Under the pieces are notes generated by a model that saw only the letters and a program-made list of their open reading frames with translations, was not told the DNA's origin and made no database searches. From Bretschneidera sinensis (Eukaryota > Streptophyta > Magnoliopsida > Brassicales > Akaniaceae): 64,000 bases of DNA. The first letter of the stretch is position 1; every line of letters begins with the position of its first letter. This document shows positions 45,253-56,350 of the stretch, in pieces. The stretch covers positions 108,906,088-108,970,087 of the forward strand of contig CM043702.1 of NCBI GenBank assembly GCA_023935145.1. Reading direction: 5' to 3'. Position numbers and translations under genes: made by a program.

Positions 45253-48200
45253 ATGAAGTACGTGTTGGTTACGGGAGGTGTAGTTAGTGGACTGGGCAAA
45301 GGGGTCACAGCCAGTAGCATTGGACTTCTCCTCAAAGCTTGTGGTCTTCGTGTTACTTCCATTAAGATTGGTATTCTTTTCTCTTCTTTTGTCCATTTCT
45401 GTCTCAAAGTTCCAAAGGTTTTGCTTTCGCTATTACATGTTAATTCCAAAGTCTGCATTTTTCTTGCTTGTTCTTTGTGAGTTCTTTGTGAATGTTTGCG
45501 TCTCTATCTTCTTGTCCAACCTATCAAAAGTTGTTAATGTTTATTTTTCCGTTTCTGCTTTCAAAAATTAGGATGGCAATGTGTTGTTATAATGAGAAAG
45601 GTGGTTTTTTTTTATGAGTATGGTCTCATTTTGATCAAGTAGGTTTTTTGCTGCTAAGTGAATGAACCATCTCATGCTATAATTTCAATTACATTGGGGA
45701 TTTATTATCTTCAATTGACTGTCTATTTTCAAAGATTTAGTATGTAACAATAGTTGTCTGCTTAAGCCTGTGAATTCCTTTGCGTATTTAATGGGGTTTT
45801 AGTTTTATTCAGCATACCCTCCACTAAGTTCCCCACCTTTGCTTTTTTTCCTTTTCCCCCTTCAAATTACTTTTGGAGCTATGATAAGTGTTGCTTTCTG
45901 TTATTCTTATCACGCGTTTAAATTTGTCCAACATGTGGAGATCCTTATCTAAACACTGATGCTGGAACTATGTCTCCTTTTGAGCATGGGGAGGTGTTTG
46001 TATTAGATGATGGTGGTGAGGTACATAATTTTAACACTTCTTCTGCTACATGTTTTTATGCTTTGCTTATCATGTATATTTACTGTTTTTCAATTAATGA
46101 GGTTTCTGTAACTTATTTTTCTATAGTAACAAGGACCTTTCTGTTTTAAAGGTGGACCTCGACCTTGGAAACTATGAGCGATTCTTAGACATCAAGTTGA
46201 CCCGTGACAATAATATAACAACTGGAAAGATATATCAGGTAGATTTATCATCTTCTTGGAATGTCTCAAAGATTTGCAGAAGCTTATGTTATGCTACTGT
46301 TATTTGTATCTTTAAATTTTTTGTCTTTGAATTTTGACAGTCTGTTATTGACAAGGAAAGAAAGGGAGATTATCTTGGAAAGACTGTCCAGGTCTGTGCG
46401 GACATTCTGTTATTCTTATTTAATCATTCCAGTGTAAGGTAGAATTTTAAGTTATAGCTTTTGCTTACTTTAGGTAGTTCCACACATTACGGATGCCATC
46501 CAAGAGTGGATAGAGCGCGTAGCAAAGATACCAGTGGATGGAAAAGAAGGTCCAGCTGATGTTTGCGTCATTGAATTGGGTGGAACTATAGGTACATTTG
46601 ATACCATTGATGCTTGTCATGTTGGATGAAAATTTTTCAGTTTGTTTCAGAATAACTTTTCTTCATGCAGGTGACATCGAATCTATGCCATTTATTGAGG
46701 CCCTTGGCCAGTTCTCATACCGTGTAGGTAAGGGTAGAGTGCGCTGGTTGTTATTTTTTAGGTTTATGTAAATCAATTTACTTTCAGATGTGCCTGGCAG
46801 AATGATTTTCTTACTCAAAATTGCTTGTTTTAGGCCCTGGCAACTTTTGCCTGGTTCATGTCAGCCTTGTGCCAGTTCTCAATGTTGTCGGTGAACAGGT
46901 ATCTATAGATAGTCTTAAAGGCATCATTTGTTGTAGATTGTGCATGGTAGATCTAAGTTTGACCAATGAATAATCTTGTGCATCTTATTAACTTATATGC
47001 TCAATTAATCATTGATTATAATTATGGTTGGGTTTGAATTTTCGACTTGTAGAAGACAAAGCCTACCCAACATAGTGTTCGGGGACTTAGGGGACTCGGT
47101 TTGACACCAAATATTCTAGCTTGTCGCAGTACAAAGGTTTTCTCCTTTCCCTTCCTTGCTACTAGGCATTTCCTTAAATTGTATGAGCCAATGAGCCTGT
47201 GGTTTTTAGTCCTTTTCTTTTTGTCTTTGACAGGCACTCGATGAACATGTCAAGGGGAAACTCTCACAATTTTGCCATGTGCCGGTATTTCTATATTCAT
47301 TTATTATTCTTTTTTTTGTCTTTCTTTAATCTATTAGAAAATTTTGTTAAGCGATCTCTATATTTCCAGGCAGAAAACATTGTCACTCTATATGATGTTC
47401 CAAACATTTGGCATGTTCCTTTACTTTTAAGAGTGAGTAGTTTCTCCTGAAGCCCTTTTGAACTATACTTATCATAATGCAAGATTTTCAAAATATAAAT
47501 ATTTTTTTCAACTTCATGATGAATAGGATCAGAAGGTGCATGAAGCAATCTTAAAAGGACTGAACCTTCTAGGGTTTGTCTCTCCATCTCACTCTTTGCT
47601 TGCTACATTAGCTGGCTCACTCTTTATTTTCTGCATGATCTATCTGCATCTCCATCTATTAACCTTTTAACATTTACATGATCTGCAGTATTGCCAGGAA
47701 GCCTGATTTAACAGAGTGGACTGCTAGGACAAAAGTTTGTGACATGCTGCAAGATCCTGTCAGTAGCATCTCTTTTATATGAACTGAGAATTGTTTATCC
47801 ATGTAATGTGAATTTTAATGCTCTTAATTGTCATGTACTTTACAGGTCAAAATTGCCATGGTTGGTAAATACACTGGTCTTTCAGATTCTTACCTTTCTG
47901 TTTTGAAGGTGAATTCATAATTCTTTTTTACAAAGTTTTCCAGTACACTAACATTGTGGTTATACTATTATAGTTTTTGGCTAGTAGCGCTTTTATTATT
48001 TTTTTGTTTGCCTGTTATTTGTTTCTTTCCCTTTTGATAAATAATTCATTATGAGAAAAAGAAGGGTATTGGGCTTACACTTAATTTATATGTCATTTCC
48101 TGGGGATTTGTATACCAAATAATTGAGTTACAGCAATTCTGCATGCAGTATTAACATGTGTTTTGCGCATATGGAGTTCAAGTTGAACTTAAGCCAATCC

Positions 48201-51200
48201 TGATCTCCATCTTGTCAGGAGCATTACTGAGCTTGTGTTGAATTGCACTTATTTTTTTCTCCTTGTTGGCATGATAGTGTAATAATAACCCAATCACAAC
48301 TGAGAATCCTGCGGTGTATTTTCATATTTAATAAAAAGAAAGAAAAAGAAAACATATTTGGAGATTTTTGAGGTTGGCCATGACAATAGATACGATATAA
48401 AAAGGAAACCGCACTACTAAAATTAAATATAGTGATTTTTGAGGTTGGCTTCTTCTATCTTTTTGTGAGTGTCTATATGTTACCTGGTCTTACAAAAAAG
48501 TGTGATAGTTCAAGATTTAATACTTCTGTTGTTGTGACAGGCTCTTTTGCATGCTTCTGTTGCTTGCCGTTGGAAGCTAATTGTAGAGTGGATTGCAGCG
48601 GGTGATCTTGAAGATGTTACTGCAAGAGACGTGAGTATTGAATGTAAATTTCCGTACCGTAAGGAAAAGGAAAAAAGATCCATGCTGGTTGCTTGTCATT
48701 TACTATGAGTTTACAACTTGGCTACAATTTACTCTTTGCAGGCACCTGATGTTCATAAAGCTGCATGGGATCTTTTGAAGGTGATTCTAATCTAAGGGTT
48801 GTTTGATAAATACTTTTGAGTCGAGATTCTGCTGGTTACATAAATACTGAAGGTGATCCTAATCTTAGTGGACAGTAATTTGTATCATCAATCATCTTAA
48901 CAATCTTACATTGCAGGGTGCTGATGGAATTTTAGTACCAGGAGGATTTGGCGATAGAGGGGTGCAAGGGAAAATTCTTGCAACAAATTTTGCTCGTGAG
49001 AATAAAGTTCCATTCCTTGGCATTTGCCTGGGGATGCAAATTGCTGTCATTGAGTTTGCTCGATCTGTTCTTGGTTTACATGATGCAAACAGTACAGAGT
49101 TTGATCCTGATACTTTGAATCCGTGTGTCATATTTATGCCGGAGGTATGAAATCCTACATGGGTGTTGGCATATTGAAACTCCTTGTCAATTTTTGTGGT
49201 TTCATCTCTTGAATCTTTGTTTTTTTTATATGATAGGGGTCAAAAACTGACATGGGAGGAACTATGCGTCTGGGATCAAGGACGACATACTTCAAGGTCA
49301 CTGACTGCAAATCTGCAAAGTTGTAAGGACATAAGAGTCCCCTAAGCTTACATATGTAAAATTATATATAATCCCATGCACCCCATTGCTTCAGTGGATC
49401 ATACATTGTGTGCTTCATTAGTACTAAATTTTTTCCCATTTAGGAAATTATGATCACACCTTTAAAAAAAGATAGATAAGTGCATGATGGTAATCTCATC
49501 AGGTGTTTTCCTATCTGTTTAACATTCCTGTATAATTCCTAACTGTTACTAGGTATGGCAATGCAACCTTTGTTGATGAGCGTCATCGGCACAGATATGA
49601 GGTAAATTTTTGCCAATTGTTGACTTATGTATGTGAAGGAATATGCTCTGCATGGTATGTCGTATGTTTAAGGTTTCTGAAGCAAAGCATTAATGCTGTG
49701 TAGGTCAATCCTGATATGATATCAAAACTTGAAAATGCTGGTCTATCATTTGTTGGCACAGATGAAACTGGTCAGCGCATGGAGGTAGGTATCAATGAAA
49801 ACAGATTGGGTCATGGGTTGGAAACTCTTGCAAGAATCTTCACCTTTATATAATATTAGGTCTGTGGTGGTTATGAACATTTTATTGGTTTATTGGCTAC
49901 AGATTGTTGAACTGCCTAGTCATCCGTACTTTGTTGGTGTTCAGTTCCATCCTGAATTCAAGTCCAGGCCTGGAAAACCTTCTGCAGTTTTCGTAGGTAT
50001 TCTTTTTTCGTGCCTTGCACAGAATCCTGTCCTTACTTTGATCTCTTGTTTGTGACTCTTAGAGATTTGTTCATCTTTTTTTGATAAATGGTATGAGACT
50101 TCATATCATCTTGGTACAGTTACTCATTATCATGTTATTTGATCTCATGTTGGTGTCTCTTAAAGAGGGTTTAGCCTGTACCTGAATGGTTAATGATGCA
50201 TTGTTCACTATAAGGTAGCATTGCAGTGGAGGTAAAATTTGGTAGTTGACTGCATGACTGCTGGTTTTGTTAGGAGACTAGACTTGGTCGTTGTGTCTGT
50301 TATTGTTTACTTAGTCTAACTCTTTGCACTGCTTTCCCCTTGTATGTAAAATTTTATTCTATCTTTGATACTTCTGGTATTGGTATTGTAGTCTTAAGAG
50401 CCAATAGAACTAGCCATCAGCATCATGTAATCATTATTATAAATGCCATCTTTTAGAACTGCAAGAATGGGAAGTCTTCTGTTTATATTCATGCATGGAT
50501 TTTAACCTGATGGAGTGATTATGTTATGGGTTCTAGCATATATTCAAAAGATACTTTTGTATATTGACCATAAACAAGTAATATATTTCCATGAATGATC
50601 AAGTTTTAGATTATGCCTCCATTCATATACTATAATTTTAGAATAATTAACTTGAACGAAAATGGAATTATTTGATTAATATGGCTTTTCAATATGTTGG
50701 TTGACAATTGTAGACAAAACTATGACGCTTAATGGGATTAATAACTTTCTTATGTTCAGCTTTTATGTAGAAGCCATCTTTAATAACTGTTGGCTTCAGT
50801 AGCAAAATTAATGATTGTCAATCACTCAATCATCAGTCTGTTTTCTTTTAGGCCCAATGATCATCATTCAAGTCCATTTAAAATTACTTCACTCTGCATT
50901 TTTTATCCTTTTAATTTCAATGAGCTAAGCATGCCAATTTACACTTTTCTATATTGTACTGCAATGATATGTTGTTGGGTTTTCTCATCCAGTATGCTTA
51001 TATTCATTGTTAATCTGACCTGGCTATTTGAATCAGGTATGTTATTTGAATCGGTAAATTGGGAAAGTTGTCATGGTTTTGAGGTTATTTTATGAATATA
51101 AATGAGCTAAAAAACCAAGAAGTACAGATGGGAAATAGGGGTAAGGTGCTTGAGGTCTCATCTAACCAATCAGTATTGATTTTTGGTGTACAAAGTTGAT

Positions 51201-52662
51201 TGTTGGGAGTTGGTATATGCTACTAATTTTATTTCGATGGTATCAATGTATAGTAAGAGGCCAAGGGCTCACACGTGGAAGACTATCATCTGACATTCAG
51301 TTTTTCCCTTTTTTTTTTTTGGGGGGGGGGGGGGGGGTGTTCCTTGTGGCTGGTGAATTCGGTTCATGGTACCACCAAATTCTGTGGGTCCTTTGTTCTC
51401 TGGTTAAATGAGTTACTACTATTATTCTGTTTTCTTTTAGCGTAACAGGATTTGGTACCACCAAATTCTGTGGGCCCTTTGTTCTCTGGTTAAATGAGTT
51501 ACTACTATTATTCTGTTCCTTGAGGCTGGTGAATTCAGTTCATGGTACCCCCAAATTCTGTGGGTCCTTTGTTCTCTGGTTAAATGAGTTACTACCAAAT
51601 GACAAAAGCGTTTACTTTTTTTTTAATAGTTCAGCACTTTCTCTGTTTTTAACCTGTCTTTGAGAACATTTCTGGTGTGCAGTGCAGTGTAAAGGATTAT
51701 GCCTTGTTTTGGGGTTAATATTATTTTTTCCACTTGGGTTGTCACCGGTAACAAATTACTCTCAACCTTTAAAATTAAACAATTTCCCCCTTCAACTTTG
51801 GAGCTGTAACAAATTGCCTCATCAGTCTAATTCCTCAGTTAAATCTAACAGATCTTTCACACGTGTGCACATGTGTGGCAAAAGCATGTGGCCATATGAG
51901 GGTAATATAGTGAAATGACATGCATATTTTTGCTGCACGTGTGAAAAATATGTTAGATTTTACTAAAAATTTGGATGGATGAGGCAATTTATTATTGCTC
52001 TGAAGTTCAAGGGGAAATTGTTTGATTTTAAAGATTGGGGGTTATTTGTTACTAGTGGTAAACTCGGGGGGCAAAAATAATATTAACCCCTTGTTTTGTA
52101 CCATAAAAAGATTACACCTTTTTAGCGAATGCAAATAGAAGTATTATCTCATTTTAGCTGATAAAAATTAATGGGTAATTACAAAAATGCCTATGTTAAT
52201 ATTGAAAATAGAGATTTAGGGATCCAAGTTTTTACTTTTGGCTCACGGTTGACTTGGATTCAACGATGCAAGTGTATACTTTTAAAATAGAAGTGTATTT
52301 TTCATGTAAACATGGGGGTATTTTTTATTTATCCCCAAAAGATTAATCATATCAGTTATCTAGCTATTGTTTCATTTTGCTTTGAATGGATTTGTATCAT
52401 ACAGTATTGTCTAGAGAGGTGACTTGGAAATTGGAATCAAATGCTGATCAAATTTTGTTCTCCTGCTACAGGACTTATAGCAGCGGCATGCTGGCACTTA
52501 GATGCAGTGCTACAAAAGGGTGACTACGTGAGCAAGGTATTCACTAATGGGATGAGTAAGGGAAAAACAGTCATGAAAACCCACCAAAACGGAAACATTG
52601 TCAAGTCTGCCAATGGGTCACTGAATGGTGTCTATTGCAATGGTAATGGCGTGCACTATTAA
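45253..52662 (+). CDS. CTPS: CTP synthase, 21 exons, intact
   Basis: Converts UTP, ATP and glutamine to CTP in the cytosol, the last step of de novo pyrimidine nucleotide synthesis. Exons: 45253-45370, 45941-46020, 46152-46238, 46341-46391, 46474-46591, 46671-46727, 46834-46898, 47053-47136, 47234-47284, 47370-47432, 47527-47573, 47689-47758, 47846-47908, 48541-48630, 48742-48780, 48917-49144, 49237-49322, 49553-49601, 49704-49784, 49903-49996, 52472-52662. The joined CDS is 1812 nt (603 codons plus stop), with every junction GT-AG and in phase. The synthetase domain opens [17 protein letters not shown] (P-loop); [19 protein letters not shown] and [12 protein letters not shown] follow. The glutamine amidotransferase half has PGGFGDRG, nucleophile Cys in [15 protein letters not shown], and the His/Glu pair in GVQFHPEF. 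The length fits plant enzymes. The last exon encodes a non-conserved tail ([18 protein letters not shown]). The last intron, 2475 bp, carries repeats and a MITE. Confidence 0.95.
51317..51600. repeat. Poly-G tract and triplicated segment in the last CTPS intron
   Basis: A T-run and G-run (about 51306-51338) precede three copies of a segment containing ACCACCAAATTCTGTGGG, TTTGTTCTCTGGTTAAATGA and GTTACTAC. The copies start near 51369, 51454 and 51547. The first and third also share the preceding 'GGCTGGTGAATTC-GTTCATGGTACC'. Confidence 0.85.
51711..52090. mobile_element. Foldback MITE in the last CTPS intron
   Basis: 380 bp with very long imperfect inverted repeats (about 150 bp each side): GGGGTTAATATTATTTTT at the left, its complement at the right, with matching inner blocks such as AACAATTTCCCC and AAATTGCCTCATC. 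TTGTTTT flanks both ends (51704-51710 and 52091-52097), extensible to 8 bases depending on the end chosen. It encodes nothing. Long inverted ends and an 8-9-base duplication suggest a MULE- or hAT-type non-autonomous element. It sits between GT and AG without disturbing the splice sites. Confidence 0.85.
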
Positions 52663-54984
52663 GGACGTAGGGTGATTTTGGCAGTGCTGTTCTGGTTATG
52701 GTATTATATTTTTTGTGAGCTTTTAGTAGCCTTCAGTTCTGTTTGTACAGCCATTGAGTACGGGTAGATGTTTTAGCTCAAGGGCTTTTCAGGATGAAGA
52801 GGTTTTCTAGTGTTTGAATGCAGCTTATATTTTCTGAGTGATAAGAGATACCGGCTGGATATACAAGTATCCTCCTGTGAGGATTTTGGCTAGAGAGTAT
52901 TCATCATGTTTGCAGTAAAATACTGCAACATGATGGTCGCGTCTACAGAAACTGAGGGTGTATTCGGTTATGAAAATTTTCTAGTTTTTAAGGAAATTTT
53001 TGTATTTGGAAGGCATTTTTTTACAAAGTTTACTGGAAAATTGAAGCATTTTCTATTACTTAACGCGCCCTTAACCTTTCTATTCTAACAGTTGTATGGT
53101 CTTGAGTTTGCCTGTCTTTTTGGTTGATTTGGAAGGACAATGATTTGTTAACTGATTGACATTTTGGAATGTTTTTAAACAGATTTCATCTAATAGCTCT
53201 TTCCGTCATGTAATATTCAACAATGCTTGGACTTTTAAGACAATCATCATGCTCTCTTACCAGTTTCCATGATCATGAAATTCGTATGGTCTCAAAAAGA
53301 GGAAAGGTGTTGCTTTTTGGCCATGTAAATTTGTACGATGATGGATTGAAACAAAAGATATGGTGATGAATGAATGCCCAAATTTAATGGCCATGTCTCA
53401 AATATTTTCACATATGGGCTTTGAATTTATGGATTGCCATTAAAACGCTGTGTTATAAGTAGTTGAAATATTTGTTTTGATGAACGGAAATGCAGACTGC
53501 CCAAATAGAGCGGTAAGGTTAGAAATTCAGAATGGCAGGAGGAAGCAAATAGAAGTGTTGGAGAGTTGAATATTGTGTTGTGTCAAAATTGTTCAATGTA
53601 AGCTGTAAAATTTGCTATATTTGGTTGAATTTTTTTTTAAAGTGTTTCTAAACTATGTAGTTACCGGAAAGAGGAGAACGAACACGGGAATTGGATCGGA
53701 TAGACGAAATAGGAAAGGACCATATAGAAATAAAAACGTTTATATCAATATAAGAAGTTAGATTATTTGGATTTTTTTTCATCAATTTTTTTTTAGTATT
53801 TGTATAATAGAAATGATTTATTGTGAAGCATTATAAAATAATAATAATAATTATGAATCTAAACATTCATGTTCAAACATGCAATGCAGGATAGTTCAAG
53901 TGATGGAATTTTGTTTTAAAATAAAACTTAAAAAATAAATTTTATTAAAAAATAAATCTGTGAATTTCTAAAATTTTGAGAAATATGTATGCAGGTGTTG
54001 CCAACCTATTTTTATGAGATATGGCTTCTGAAATATCTGAAGGGAAGGAAAATCTGGGGGAAGAGAAGAAGAAAAAGTTGATACGAAACCAAATTTTCAC
54101 TGAGTTTTGTTAATTTATGTTATTTTCCCGCTTAATATTTTCTTTGACTTCCAAAGGAAGCAAAGAAAAATGTTTCTTTTCAATTTTCCATCCATTCAAA
54201 TTTAACAGGATTCAACATACCCTTATTAGCAAAAAATGAAGTAAACTACTACTATAATTTAGGATTAAGAGGCACCTGCATATTGTTTAGGTCCTGTAAA
54301 ATCTGATGAGACAGCATAATTTGCACATGATGTTCCCTAAGGCACTGCATTAGATTTCAAAGCAAAGGAAGTTCTTTGCAAAGAGTGCCTTTCAAAGCAA
54401 ACTATGTTACCGCAGAAGTGCTACCTTAATACTGGCAGGTGTTCATCCAACTATAGATGCCCAGCTATTATTATACAATGGGATGGGAAACAAACAGCTA
54501 AAAAATACTTGGTTAAAACGAATCAAAACATTTAGTTTTAAATCAGTTAAAAAATTTACTAATAATTTTGAAAAACTTTATTTGTAACGTCTGTATAAGT
54601 TTGAGAAAAAAAAATAATGTTACCGATAGAGTTTTTTAAAATTACTAATAGAGTTTCAAAGTAGTCTAAAACTAATGTTTTAGTTTTAGACCCGATCTAA
54701 CAAAAAAAATCCTCCAAACAGCCTCACCAATTTACTCCAAAGCTTTTCCTGTGCTTTTGAAAAACATCCGAACACAACTTTTGGAATTACTGAAACTTGT
54801 ACCTATTCACCCAAAAACATGAAACTGGCATTATTTAGATTCAGGTACTAAGACTTGTTCAAATATTTAAGTCTGAAACAGGCACCATTACATCAAATCT
54901 GAAAAGGCATTCAAATTGAAATAAGACTGATATAGTTCATTCATAAATCACAAATATTACATGTATTCCTCATACGATAACATA
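52663..54984. other. 3' flank of CTPS, no further gene recognised
   Basis: The first few hundred bases are likely 3' UTR; AATAAA-type signals are not obvious. AT-rich beyond that, with a TTCGGTTATGAAAATTTTCTA-type motif near 52966 that may be a worn MITE end. Confidence 0.5.
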
Positions 54985-55560
54985 TCCAAAATATTTTCCT
55001 TGTAGCAGGGATACAGGCCATATCAGCCTGGAGAAGCTTTTTAACAAGCATGGGTGGCTGAGCTAAAATCAAGTTGATATTATCATTTACAGCACCAAAA
55101 TAGCAAGATAATCAGTCACTCTATTAGCTTCTCTATGGCAAAAGGAAATCTTGACAGACAAAAAGCTAGTCAAGATCCTCCGGCAATTTGAGAGAAGATC
55201 TAGCATTGTTGTCTCCATGGTTCTCCATTGCGTGCACAGAAAACCAAAAACCATCAATGAGTCAGTTTCAAGCTCAATATTTCGTAGATGATATTATTAT
55301 AGAAAATTGGAAGTATATTTTTGGGTTTGCCTGTGCTAAATTTCGTCCATAGAGAATATTGCCATATAAATGATGCATCAATGCCGTGATGATAAAAAAC
55401 AAATCTATTTCTTGATTTCCAGATCATCCACATAAGAGTAGACCATATTAAGACAAATGGAATATTATAGCAATGTAATAAATACCTCTTTTTGATAATT
55501 CATAATGCAACATGTATTCTTTCATAGGCAAGCATCCACAAGAACCACCACTAATAGTTT
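54985..55560 (-). pseudogene. LINE-type RNase H (RVT_3) remnant
   Basis: On the minus strand, NIPFVLIWSTLMWMIWKSRN (about 55460-55400) is the segment that precedes RNase H in plant L1-like LINE proteins. Then about 55265-55085 gives ELETDSLMVFGFL, LLSNCRRILTSFLSVKIS and HREANRVTDYLAILVL, the 'V.HV.REANRVAD.LA' end of the RVT_3 domain. Frames are interrupted by stops. No RT domain was seen, so this is a 3'-end fragment, as expected for a truncated LINE insertion. Confidence 0.7.
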
Positions 55561-55630
55561 AGAGAAAGTGAAAAGTTGCCCCCAAATCCCAAGTTACCAA
55601 GAAAAATATTTAGGAAATAAAAAAATATAA

Positions 55631-55666
<36 letters not shown>

Positions 55667-56117
55667 TTATCTTTCACAAATAAATTATACTAAGTAAATA
55701 ACAAATAAATTGTACAAAGTAATTAGTGTTTCTCTCTCTATCTCCCTTTAGGGGCAGAAAGTGAAGGGTGTTTAAATGGAAGGGATGGTGGTTGTCCGTC
55801 CTTGTTAAGTGGATGTTAAACATCAAGGTAAGTGAGGATAAAGTATCTTCCCCGGTAGAGATCACATGAACACAAACTTGATATACATGGATGAACACCG
55901 ATATGACTCAAAAGTTTTAAGTTTAAGAGTTTTAGACCCAAACCATTTATATAAATTACTTTTATTTTTTATTTATTTCTGATGTGGGATAACTCATATG
56001 TGGATATCCTAACATACTCAAACCAGAGGGTATGAAAAACTGGAGTTATATGGGATTGGTCCCTCCCCCTCTCCTTAAAAACTCCCATAGAGTTATATTA
56101 TCTAATTTCATCAGTCT
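55561..56117. other. AT-rich gap with an (AT)n tract
   Basis: (AT)n at about 55637-55662. No gene recognised. Confidence 0.6.
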
Positions 56118-56333
56118 TGTTGAATTTAAGAGAGGAAGTGAGACAATACAAAAAGAAGAATTGTATTGAATGGTGTGATTTACTTACAAAGGGAGCTATC
56201 CTATTTATATAAGCTAATAGGAGAAGCAAAGCTATATACAACCAATGTGGGATTATCCTATTTATACAAGCTAATAGGAGAAACAAAGCTATACACAACC
56301 AATGTGGGACTAAGCCCATATAATACATTAACA
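56118..56333 (-). repeat. 3' LTR of element E
   Basis: Plus strand TGTTGAATTT to ACATTAACA. It contains a 57-bp tandem duplication (56197 and 56254), each copy with a minus-strand TATAAATAGG. Confidence 0.95.
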
Positions 56334-56350
56334 TCCCCCCTCAAACTCAA
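56334..56350 (-). other. Polypurine tract of element E
   Basis: The minus strand reads GAGTTTGAGGGGGGA directly before the 3' LTR. Confidence 0.85.

Noticed and set aside
48892..49131. Minus-strand open frame opposite CTPS exon 16
   Set aside because: Antisense shadow of the large conserved amidotransferase exon.
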